Below, piece by piece: positions 1-7,405 of a stretch of 64,000 nucleotides of DNA (positions are counted from its first letter, which is position 1; each line of letters opens with the position of its first letter). The notes under the pieces were generated by a model. The model was given only the letters and a program-made list of their open reading frames with translations, ran no database searches and was not told where the DNA came from. The stretch comes from Sorangium cellulosum. GTDB taxonomy: Bacteria; Myxococcota_A; Polyangia; Polyangiales; Polyangiaceae. The stretch spans positions 6,772,501 through 6,836,500 of the forward strand of contig NZ_CP012673.1 of NCBI RefSeq assembly GCF_002950945.1, read 5' to 3'. A program made the translations under genes and the position numbers.

Positions 1-1
1 G

Positions 2-760
2 AACCTGCTCAAGCCCGATTTCCAGGGCGGCACGCTCACGGCGCTCGCCGTCGCGCCGTCCGCGATGAAGCTCTTGTTCCAGCGCTCCTCGGCGAGCCTC
101 TGCTGGCAGCTCTTCCGGAAGATGAGCGGGCCCGCCGCGTTCGCCGGCGAGGAGGACCTCGGCCTGGCCGATCGGGTCGCGGACGCGGGCCTCACGTCGG
201 AGGAGCAGGAGGCCATGGAGGCGCTGGTCGGGGACGGGGCGGCCGCCTTCTCCGACGAGGACGACGACGGCGTGCTCGGCCGGGCGAGGCTCAAGCTCGG
301 CCGGGCCGGGCTCAAGCTCTACGCGAGGCTCCAGCGGAAGCTCACCGGCAAGGCGGGCGACACGTACTTCGAGCTCGAGCCCGACGAGGCAGAGTGGACA
401 GAGGCCAAGCGGCTCGCCGCCAAGTTCGGGGCGAGCGCGGTGATCCTCGGCCACACCCACGCGGCGCGCTGGAAGCACGAGGGCGGCCTCCTCTTCGCCA
501 ACACCGGCACATGGATCTGGCTGATGCAGCTCCCATCGTTCGACGCAGGCGACGACGTATGGGCGGAGTTCCTCGCCGAGGTGAAGAAGAACCCCCGCCT
601 CTCCCCCGAGCGCCAGCGGCTCGCCCGGACGATCAGCCGGTTCACCGCGGTCAGCATCGACGAAGCGCCGGGCGGGGGCGCAGCCGTCTCGCTCCTCGAG
701 TGCGATCGCGCCTCGGGGGTTCGCACGCTGGGAGAGGCCCGCGTCCCGGCGGCCTCCTGA
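2..760 (+). CDS. Metallophosphoesterase, C-terminal part (gene starts before the window)
   Basis: The frame is open from base 2 with no start, so this is the last 252 residues of a longer protein. Near the end it has the GHTH motif followed by a Gly-rich turn and NTGTW, the closing metal-ligand block of calcineurin-like phosphoesterases. These enzymes use two metal ions to cleave phosphomono- or diesters. The N-terminal metal blocks (DxH, GD, GNH) must lie upstream and cannot be checked. An acidic insert (FSDEDDDG) and a basic helix precede the last block, and no membrane segment is visible. The next gene starts 122 bp downstream on the same strand, so the two may be co-transcribed. Substrate is unknown. 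The family call is fairly firm; the function is not. Confidence 0.7.
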   Translation, partial: NLLKPDFQGGTLTALAVAPSAMKLLFQRSSASLCWQLFRKMSGPAAFAGEEDLGLADRVADAGLTSEEQEAMEALVGDGAAAFSDEDDDGVLGRARLKLGRAGLKLYARLQRKLTGKAGDTYFELEPDEAEWTEAKRLAAKFGASAVILGHTHAARWKHEGGLLFANTGTWIWLMQLPSFDAGDDVWAEFLAEVKKNPRLSPERQRLARTISRFTAVSIDEAPGGGAAVSLLECDRASGVRTLGEARVPAAS

Positions 761-882
761 CCCATGATCGAGCCGGACGAGGCCCTGCACCCGCCTGGCC
801 CGCCTCGTCGACGGCTCCCGGGCCGAGGACCGAGGACGCTGGGACCCAGGGCGGCGCAAGACCCATCGAAGAGGAGGACACC

Positions 883-2562
883 ATGAGCACACGAGAAGAT
901 GAACTCGACACCGCGGACCTCGGCGATCCGGGACCGCTCCCCCTCTGGGAGGACATGGTCTCCTCCGAGCCGGAGCTGCCCGACGACTACACCGAGGCGC
1001 CCCAGAGCTTCGACGACGCGCCCCCGCCGCAGCTCGTGCGCACGATCAACCTGCTCCCCATCCCCGAGCACGGCGTGCGCGGCCCCGAGGACGTCGAGGG
1101 GATCGCGGCGCACATCCTCGCCCGGGCGAGAGAGGGGCTCGGCGACCTCTTCGCGCACGAGGACTACGCCGGTTACGAGGGCGAGCCGACCGAGGCCTGG
1201 GCGCGCGCGATCGCCGAGCACCAGACGGGGATCCCGTACACCATGCCCGCCTACTTCTACGGCTCGCAGAAGAAGGTCGCCGAGGGCGTCGCGCGCCAGG
1301 GTCGTTATCCGCTGGTGGGCCAGTGCCAGCAATCGGTGACGACGGCGCTCTGCATCGGCGGATGGGACGGCGGGGCGAACGGCGACATCGGCGCGGGCAA
1401 GGACTCGCAGCCCTACTGCGCGAGGCTCGGCAAGGGCTGGACGGACGTGCCCCTCGACCTGAAGAAATGGCCCGACGAGCTCTGGGCCGACGTGAAGGTG
1501 GGCTCCTGCCTGTTCTGGTCCGCCGACGCCGTCGGCTCCGGCCATGTGGTCCTGGTCATCCGCAAGCACCCCGTCGACCGGAAATGGCAGATCTGGGACA
1601 CGGGCACGTCATTCCACGATCCGAGCAATCACCTGACCGCGGCGAGGCAGGCGCGGATGCTGTGGGAGTCCCACTGGTGGGACTTCATCCCGAAGTCGCT
1701 CTCGAACGGCAGCTGGCCGTTCCGGGGCATCGGGCTGATCTCGGGGCTGGGCCCGCTGAAATCGGACCTTCGGCCCCGGGGGCGCGCGCGCCTGCTCCTC
1801 CAGCGCCGGAGCGACAAGGCGCTGCTCTTCAGGTCCGCGTGGATCGACATGGAAGCTGAACGGCTGCCCATCTCGTGGCTGCTCCGCGGCCTGCGAGGCG
1901 CGCCGTTCTCGGACCGGATCGAGGCCACCTTCTGCGTCAACTCGCCGCCTGGCCTGGCGAAGGGCTCCCCCGGGGGGACGCCGCTGCTCGACTGCACGGT
2001 CGACGCGAAGGGCAACGCGCGGATGTCCTGGAGCTGGCAGTGGAAGCGGGGCTATCACGAGCGGAAGAACCCCGCCGCCTGGCAGCCCGACGCGCCCCTC
2101 CTCGCTGGAGCCGAGGACGCCGGGAAGCCCCAGGCGGTCTCCTCGCCGGAGGCCCCGGGCAGGGCGGAGCCGGATCCGTACGCGGAGGCGGAGGCCGAGC
2201 TGCGGTCGAGGGGCGAGCGGCGCGCGCGGGGCATCCTCCGGAGCGCGCAGCTCTCGGGTGTCGAGGAGCTCGAGAGGGTCGCCGGCGGCAGGGGCGCGAT
2301 CAAGCAAGGCGCGCGTGGAGCGGGGGCCAGGGCGATCCAGGAGGCGCTGATCGCGCTCGGGTTCCAGGTGCCCGGCGGCGCCGATGGGGCCTTCGGCAAG
2401 GGGACGGCCGACGCGCTGAAGAGCTTCCAGGCGCAGGCGGGCCTCGGCGCCGACGGCGTGGCCGGTGCGGGGACGCTCGAGGTGCTGGATCAACGCCTGC
2501 AAGGCCCGCCGCGGACATCGGTCGGCCAGCTGAAGGGGACGACAGAGCCATGCAAACAGTGA
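883..2562 (+). CDS. CHAP/NlpC-like cysteine hydrolase with C-terminal peptidoglycan-binding domain
   Basis: A 559-residue protein. The start was chosen because a clear gaggagg ribosome site lies just before it; the reading frame is open further upstream but overlaps the previous gene. Residues ~120-260 resemble a papain-fold CHAP/NlpC-P60 hydrolase: Cys148 in VGQCQQS, then GSCLFW, and His221 in GSGHVVLVIR, followed by WDTGT. These would be the catalytic Cys and His. Residues ~475-540 are a PG_binding_1 repeat (ALGF, DGAFGKGTADALKSFQ, GLGADGVAG). Such proteins bind and cut peptide cross-links or process peptide amides. No signal peptide is visible, which is odd for a wall enzyme. The last 13 bp overlap the start of the next gene, implying translational coupling with the caspase-like protein. 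The hydrolase assignment is by motif only. Confidence 0.6.
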   Translation: MSTREDELDTADLGDPGPLPLWEDMVSSEPELPDDYTEAPQSFDDAPPPQLVRTINLLPIPEHGVRGPEDVEGIAAHILARAREGLGDLFAHEDYAGYEGEPTEAWARAIAEHQTGIPYTMPAYFYGSQKKVAEGVARQGRYPLVGQCQQSVTTALCIGGWDGGANGDIGAGKDSQPYCARLGKGWTDVPLDLKKWPDELWADVKVGSCLFWSADAVGSGHVVLVIRKHPVDRKWQIWDTGTSFHDPSNHLTAARQARMLWESHWWDFIPKSLSNGSWPFRGIGLISGLGPLKSDLRPRGRARLLLQRRSDKALLFRSAWIDMEAERLPISWLLRGLRGAPFSDRIEATFCVNSPPGLAKGSPGGTPLLDCTVDAKGNARMSWSWQWKRGYHERKNPAAWQPDAPLLAGAEDAGKPQAVSSPEAPGRAEPDPYAEAEAELRSRGERRARGILRSAQLSGVEELERVAGGRGAIKQGARGAGARAIQEALIALGFQVPGGADGAFGKGTADALKSFQAQAGLGADGVAGAGTLEVLDQRLQGPPRTSVGQLKGTTEPCKQ

Positions 2563-4244
2563 AGGATCTTCAGCTGCTCCTGACGCCCTACGATGACAGG
2601 GAGCCCGTCTTGAAGGACGGGCTCTCCAGCGAGGCGGCGGCGCAGCAGGACGCGGCGGGCAAGAGGGAGAGCACGCTCGAGCATTTCTGGGAGGAGACGG
2701 GCGATCCGGACGATCTCGAGGCGCAGCGCTGGGGGGTGATCGCGCCCGAAGGCGCCGCGGGGGACCGGCTCATCGCGTTGATTCAGCCCCTCATCGACGC
2801 CCGGCGAGAGGCGCAGGACGGCCACGAGGTGAAGATCTACCGCGTGCCGCCCGCGATGTCGCCGGAGGACGCGGCCCGCTGGCGCAAGCAGCACTTCGAC
2901 GTCAGCGTGGAGCTCGCGCGCGATCTGCCCCGTTACCAGCTCCTCCTCGGCGATCTCCACGAGGTGCCGCTCGCTCTCCAGCAATACCAGTCCACCGACG
3001 GCTTCGTCGGACGGCTCTGCTTCCGGGAGGAGCGCGAGTACGAAGCGTACGTCGACAAGGTGCTTCGCCGCGAGCGGGCGCGCGCCGAGATCGCCGGGAG
3101 CGCGAAGTTCTACACCGTACATGACGGCACCGCCGCCACGATGTCAGGGTACAGGTCGCTGACGCTGCCGGCGCTCGTGCAGCTCAAGAAGTACAGGCTC
3201 GACGCGGCCGACCTCGGAGACCAGGAGGCGCCCTCTCCGGACGAGTTTCTGGAGGCGGTGCGGAGCCCGGAGCCCACGGTGCTGTTCACCGTCAGCCACG
3301 GCGCCGGCGCGCCGCGCGGCGGGTGGAAGAGCGAGGGCGATCAGCGCGACCGGCAAGGGGCGATGAGCTTCGGGCGCGAGGGCAAGCTGAGCGGCGGCGA
3401 TCTCGGCGACGGCCCGTTCTTGCCGGGCGGGATCTGGTTCATGCTGGCGTGTTACGGCGGCGGGACGCCGGACGTCAGCGCGTACCGGCACTGGCTCGAC
3501 CGGCTCAAGCAGAGCGGCCAGTTCGGCGGCCAGGCGCAGTCGGTGCTCGCGGGGCTCCCGCAGAGCGGGCAGCGGCCGTTCATCGCCCGGCTGCCCCAGG
3601 CGGCGCTGACCAACCCGGACGGGCCGCTCGCCGTGATGGGGCACATCGATCTGGCGTGGACCTACAGCTTCGAGGAGAGGGACACCGGAAAGGCGGTGTC
3701 GCGTCCCTCGAAGTTCGTGGACGTCATTCGCACGGCCCTGGAGACGAGCCGGGTGGGGAGCTCGTTCCGGGAGCTCTTGAAGGCGTCGCTCCTCACGAAC
3801 GCCGAGCTCACCAGCCTCTACGACAGGGCGGAGAGGGAGGGCGCCGCGCACGCGCCGGACCCGGCGCGGCTCGGTCACCTGTGGATGCTGCGGCAGGATC
3901 TCTCGGGCTATGTCCTGCTCGGCGACCCGGCGGTGCGGCTGCCGGCGGTGCGCAGGCGCCTGAAGAAGGACGCGGCGAGCAAGGCCGAGCCCAGGGCGCC
4001 CGAGGTCCAGTCGGGGGCGGCGGCGAACGCCGCGGCGTCGTCCTTCGCGGAGGTGCGGGCAGAGGGCCCGCCGAAGCTGCCGCCCGACATGGACATCGAC
4101 GACGTGGAGAGGGCCATCGGAAAGGTCCTCTCCGGCAGCCCCATCAACGCGGTGGCCGGCGAGCACGGCGTCGAGCCGGCGAAGCTGCGTGAGCTCAAGG
4201 ACATCTACAAAGCGGCCGGGCGCGCCGCGCTCGGCGTGAAGTGA
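2550..4244 (+). CDS. Clan CD (caspase/gingipain-fold) cysteine peptidase-like protein, paralogue 1
   Basis: A 564-residue protein starting inside the last codons of the preceding gene. The central part carries the clan CD pattern: a hydrophobic strand ending in SHG (His250), then about 50 residues on a second strand ending in ACYGG (Cys301), the expected catalytic His/Cys dyad of caspase, gingipain, separase or CHAT proteins. It is followed by a conserved block GHIDLAWTYSF. The N-terminal ~200 residues (YRVPP, LLLGDLH) are shared with the paralogue at 4404 but match no family I know. After a Pro/Ala linker the last ~55 residues form a small HTH-like domain resembling transposase-type DNA-binding segments. 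No signal peptide or membrane segment. A catalytically competent protease is inferred; substrate and activator are unknown. Confidence 0.6.
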   Translation: MQTVKDLQLLLTPYDDREPVLKDGLSSEAAAQQDAAGKRESTLEHFWEETGDPDDLEAQRWGVIAPEGAAGDRLIALIQPLIDARREAQDGHEVKIYRVPPAMSPEDAARWRKQHFDVSVELARDLPRYQLLLGDLHEVPLALQQYQSTDGFVGRLCFREEREYEAYVDKVLRRERARAEIAGSAKFYTVHDGTAATMSGYRSLTLPALVQLKKYRLDAADLGDQEAPSPDEFLEAVRSPEPTVLFTVSHGAGAPRGGWKSEGDQRDRQGAMSFGREGKLSGGDLGDGPFLPGGIWFMLACYGGGTPDVSAYRHWLDRLKQSGQFGGQAQSVLAGLPQSGQRPFIARLPQAALTNPDGPLAVMGHIDLAWTYSFEERDTGKAVSRPSKFVDVIRTALETSRVGSSFRELLKASLLTNAELTSLYDRAEREGAAHAPDPARLGHLWMLRQDLSGYVLLGDPAVRLPAVRRRLKKDAASKAEPRAPEVQSGAAANAAASSFAEVRAEGPPKLPPDMDIDDVERAIGKVLSGSPINAVAGEHGVEPAKLRELKDIYKAAGRAALGVK

Positions 4245-4294
4245 TCTAGAGCGATAAACGGGTTGAACCAGCCTGAAACGAGCAGAATCTTGAA

Positions 4295-4366
4295 CCGCCA
4301 AGGCGCCAAGGACGCCAAGAAAACGATGATATCTTGGCGTCCTTGGCGTCCTTGGCGCCTTGGCGG
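4295..4366. repeat. Long inverted repeat built from cgccaagg units
   Basis: A 26-base arm (4295-4320) made of cgccaagg-type units is followed, after an 11-base AT-rich loop, by its reverse complement (4332-4366). The right arm carries one extra 9-base unit (ccttggcgt). The stem can pair over about 26 bp. It sits between the two caspase-like genes, about 50 bp after the first stop and 37 bp before the second start. It could act as a processing or attenuating hairpin that sets different levels for the two paralogues, or be a dispersed intergenic repeat. There is no U-tract, so a simple intrinsic terminator is less likely. Confidence 0.85.
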
Positions 4367-4403
4367 CTCATTTCTCGCTCGATCAACGTGAACGGAGGCT
4401 GCG

Positions 4404-6113
4404 ATGGCTGCTCCCCACGACGACAACCGACTGGACCTCTTGCTCGCGGACGCGGAGGAGCGCCGGCCCGTCCTCGAGGAGGGGCTCCCCGGAGAGGCTG
4501 CCCAGCGCGGGCCGAGACCCAGGGAGAAAGACAGCTTCGACCGGAAGAGGACGGACGCGGATCCGAACGACCTCACGCTCCAGCGGTGGGCCGTCGTCGC
4601 GCCCAGGGGCAGGGAGGGCAACCAGCTCCTCGAGGCCGTCGCGCCGCTGATCCGGCTGCGCGAGGCGGAGCAGGGCGCGCCCGCGACGATCTACCGCGTG
4701 CCGCCGGACATGGACGCCCGGGAGGCCCTGGCGTGGCGGGAGAGCGAGTGCTGGAAGGACGACGTCCCGGAGGACGAGTGGCCGTACTACCTGCTCCTGC
4801 TCGGCGATCTGCATCATGTTTCCCTGGAGCTCCAGCACACGCTCGCGAGCGGCGCGCTGGTCGGACGCGTCCATTTCGAGCATGCAGGCGAGCTCGATCT
4901 CGACGGCTACGCCGCGTACGCGCAGAAGGTCGCGCGCTACGCGCGGGAAGGCAGCACGCCCGAGCCCTCGCCGGACATGTTGTTCTTCGCGGCGCCGGAC
5001 GGCTCGACGGCCACACACGCCGGCGACACGAAGCTCGTCGCGCCGAGCCTCGCGGCCGTCCAGGAAGGCAAGGACAAGGGGCGCTTCCCCGTGGCCGCGG
5101 TGCGCGGCATCGACGCCGAGACCACCGACGAGCTGCTCGCCGCCGGGGCCTCCGGGCGGCCGTCGGTGCTCCTGTCCGTCAGCCACGGTCTCGGGCCGCC
5201 GCGCCGCGGCTTCCGCTCGGAGGAGGAGCAGCAGCGGCGGCAGGGGGCGCTCCTGCTCGGCCGGGGCGAGGTGCTCGACGCCGAGCGGATGCGGGGGCAG
5301 CGGTTCCTGCCGGGCGGCCTGTGGTTCTGTCTGGCCTGCTTCGGCGCGGGGACGCCGAGCGCGAGCGCGTACCACGCCTGGCTCTCGCAGCTCGCGAAGG
5401 AGGGCGCCTACGGCGGCAAGGCCGAGCTCGTGCTGCAAGGCCTCCCGGCGCCCGGCCATCGCCCGTTCGTGGCGGCCATGCCCCAGGCGGCGCTGGCCAA
5501 CCCGGAGGGGCCGCTCGCCGTCATCGGTCACATGGACCTCGCGTGGACCTACAGCTTCTCGAGCGCGAGCAACGCCTCGGAGAGCCGCAAGTCGCGCATC
5601 CTGTCCGCGCTCCAGGTCATGGCCCGCGGGAGCCGCGCGGGCGTCGCCCTGGGAGCGCTGCTCCAGTCCTATGGTGAGGCGAACGACGCCCTGATGGCGA
5701 GCTACCAGCTCGAGGCGAGCGCCCGCGCCGACGGCAGGCCAGATCCCACGGATCGCGTCGACCGGGCGCACCTCTGGATGCTGCGCAACGACCTCCGCGG
5801 TTACGTGCTGCTCGGCGATCCCGCGGCGCGGCTGCCGCTCCGGCAGAACGCGCTCCGCGGGCCGGCGCCCGAGGCTCCGGGCGCTCTCCTCCCCTCCCCT
5901 CGCGCCGAGGCGCCGGCGGCCGCTCCTCCGTTCGCGCAGCCGGACGTCGCCGAGGCCGTCCCGCTCGACGTGAAGGTGGCGGCGGTGGACGCGCTCTTCG
6001 GCGGGGACGAGCCGCCCCGCGCCATCGCGGCGCGCGCGGGCGTCTCGCTGGCGACGCTGTGGGGCTGGGTCGATGTGTACCGGGCCGGGGGTCGATCGCG
6101 GCTCGGCGGGTGA
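4404..6113 (+). CDS. Clan CD (caspase/gingipain-fold) cysteine peptidase-like protein, paralogue 2
   Basis: A 569-residue paralogue of the gene at 2550, with a good ribosome site (ggagg) before the ATG. The catalytic pattern is kept: SHG with His261 and ACFGAG with Cys312, then GHMDLAWTYSF. The N-terminal domain shares YRVPP, LLLLGDLH and LQRW blocks with its neighbour. The C-terminal ~50 residues (AIAARAGVSLATLWGW, then VYRAGG) form a clearer helix-turn-helix of the kind found in IS630/IS3-type transposases and some regulators. Overall identity between the pair is moderate, so this is an old duplication. The HTH tail on a protease-like body is unusual; it may bind DNA or serve as a protein-protein adaptor. 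Function is inferred from motifs only. Confidence 0.6.
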   Translation: MAAPHDDNRLDLLLADAEERRPVLEEGLPGEAAQRGPRPREKDSFDRKRTDADPNDLTLQRWAVVAPRGREGNQLLEAVAPLIRLREAEQGAPATIYRVPPDMDAREALAWRESECWKDDVPEDEWPYYLLLLGDLHHVSLELQHTLASGALVGRVHFEHAGELDLDGYAAYAQKVARYAREGSTPEPSPDMLFFAAPDGSTATHAGDTKLVAPSLAAVQEGKDKGRFPVAAVRGIDAETTDELLAAGASGRPSVLLSVSHGLGPPRRGFRSEEEQQRRQGALLLGRGEVLDAERMRGQRFLPGGLWFCLACFGAGTPSASAYHAWLSQLAKEGAYGGKAELVLQGLPAPGHRPFVAAMPQAALANPEGPLAVIGHMDLAWTYSFSSASNASESRKSRILSALQVMARGSRAGVALGALLQSYGEANDALMASYQLEASARADGRPDPTDRVDRAHLWMLRNDLRGYVLLGDPAARLPLRQNALRGPAPEAPGALLPSPRAEAPAAAPPFAQPDVAEAVPLDVKVAAVDALFGGDEPPRAIAARAGVSLATLWGWVDVYRAGGRSRLGG

Positions 6114-6128
6114 CCGCGCCGCGCGCGG

Positions 6129-6157
6129 GCGCGCGAGGCACGGCCCGCCTCGTGCGC
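6129..6157. terminator. Bidirectional terminator-like hairpin
   Basis: An 11-bp GC-rich stem (6129-6139 with 6147-6157, including one G-U pair) closes a 7-base loop. It lies exactly in the 45-bp gap between the convergent stops at 6113 and 6159, so it could end transcripts from both sides. No T-tract follows. Confidence 0.5.
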
Positions 6158-6158
6158 C

Positions 6159-7229
6159 TCAGATCCCCGAGAGCGCCTCCTCCAGGCTCAGCGCCCCCTC
6201 CCGGGCCACCTCCTCCGCCGGCGGCGCGGCGCGCAGGAGCGCGCCGAGGTCCCCGCCTTCCGCCTCGCTGAAGGTCGGGAGCAGCAGCGCGCTCTGCGAC
6301 TCGACATAACGCTGCTTGAGCGCCTCAGCGATGCGGCGTCGATCAACCTGCGTCAGCTCCGGCGCCTTGAGCGCCGCCACGATCGCCTGCCGCAGGCAGG
6401 ACTCGGCCCTGCCCTTGTTCCCCTCGCCCAGCGCGTCGAGCATCTCCGCATACGGCTCGGCGATGGACCGGAGCTGATCCCAGTCGTCGCGCTCGGTGAG
6501 GAGCTCCAGGCGGAGGAGCATGTGATCGAAGCCGGTGAGCGGGGTGTGGTCCTTCGCGCCGCCCACGTACAGCCGATCGTCCACGACCCACAGGCTGTCC
6601 GGGCGGAGCTGCCCGGCCGTGGCCCGGATCGCGGCGATGTAGGTTGAACGGAGGTCGCGCCCGGCGTAGGACCCGATGACGCCGACGTGCAGGCGGCCGC
6701 CCGCGTCGCCGGAGACGAGCTCCTGGATGCCCGCCCCGAGCGGCGCGGCGAGCGCCAGGGCCGCAGAGATCTGCGGCGCGGCGAGCAGCGCCGAGAACGC
6801 GCTCAAGGTCTTCAGGAACCCGCCGAGGTAGTCCTTGCCGGGGAGCGAGAGGAGGCCGACCTGGATCGAGACGGCGCCGCCGTGAAAAGGCAACGTCGGC
6901 GTGAGCAGGCGGTTGCGGCTGATGATGTTCGCCGCCCCCTCCTCGGCCCCGAGGGTGTTCGTGTCGGCGATGCCAGGGATCACGAGCCCCGGCCTGCCGC
7001 CGAAGTCGAGCTGGACCAGGCTGTGGACGGCGGGGATCTGCTCCTTCATCCAGGCGACTTCCTTCGAGAGGTGCATGTCGGCGAGCCAGAGGCGGAAGTA
7101 GTGCACTCCCGCCTTGGCCGGCGCAGGGTCGAGGGTCTGGCCCACGACCCGCGCAGGATCGATCCGCACGTGAAGGGATTGCTGTCGGTCCTTCTCGAAG
7201 CAGTCCTTGACCGCCGTCCAGCTCGCCAT
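6159..7229 (-). CDS. Unknown protein, convergent to the caspase-like operon
   Basis: A 356-residue protein I do not recognise. An SD-like ggagg lies about 7 bases before the ATG. The N-terminal ~110 residues (RIDPARVVGQ, YFRLWLADMHL, LVQLDFGGRPG) look like an alpha/beta or beta-sandwich domain. Residues ~140-165 are hydrophobic and Ala/Leu-rich (ALLAAPQISAALALAAPLG) and could be a single membrane segment or buried helix. The C-terminal ~120 residues are helical and charged. No signal peptide. It faces the two caspase-like genes across a shared terminator; its own control region carries the gttttaccgatc motif seen before the sulfatase genes. It might be a partner or regulator of its neighbours, but only position supports that. 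Confidence 0.5.
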   Translation of the reverse strand: MASWTAVKDCFEKDRQQSLHVRIDPARVVGQTLDPAPAKAGVHYFRLWLADMHLSKEVAWMKEQIPAVHSLVQLDFGGRPGLVIPGIADTNTLGAEEGAANIISRNRLLTPTLPFHGGAVSIQVGLLSLPGKDYLGGFLKTLSAFSALLAAPQISAALALAAPLGAGIQELVSGDAGGRLHVGVIGSYAGRDLRSTYIAAIRATAGQLRPDSLWVVDDRLYVGGAKDHTPLTGFDHMLLRLELLTERDDWDQLRSIAEPYAEMLDALGEGNKGRAESCLRQAIVAALKAPELTQVDRRRIAEALKQRYVESQSALLLPTFSEAEGGDLGALLRAAPPAEEVAREGALSLEEALSGI

Positions 7230-7345
7230 GTCCGCCTCCGCTCCGACGCGCGCTCGGCGCGGCGGCGCGGGTGCCGGCCCGGCAGCGGCGCCCCGCGACG
7301 CACGGCGCTCGGCGCTCCGTCCGTCGCGGCGGGCCTGGCGTCGTT

Positions 7346-7377
7346 CGTTTTACCGATCTACGCCCATCGTTGACTGG
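7346..7377 (-). promoter_or_regulatory. Shared gttttaccgatc motif, copy A
   Basis: The + strand reads gttttaccgatc, then about 15 bases, then gttgactgg. The same layout (gttttac-gatc, then g-tga/ataattgg) occurs at 10022 and 13739, also upstream of - strand genes. Here it is about 120 bp before the start at 7229. Read in the direction of the gene it contains ggtaaaac. Promoter or operator is inferred from position and conservation. Confidence 0.45.
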
Positions 7378-7405
7378 AAGAACCTACACAGAGCCACGCC
7401 GGTCG

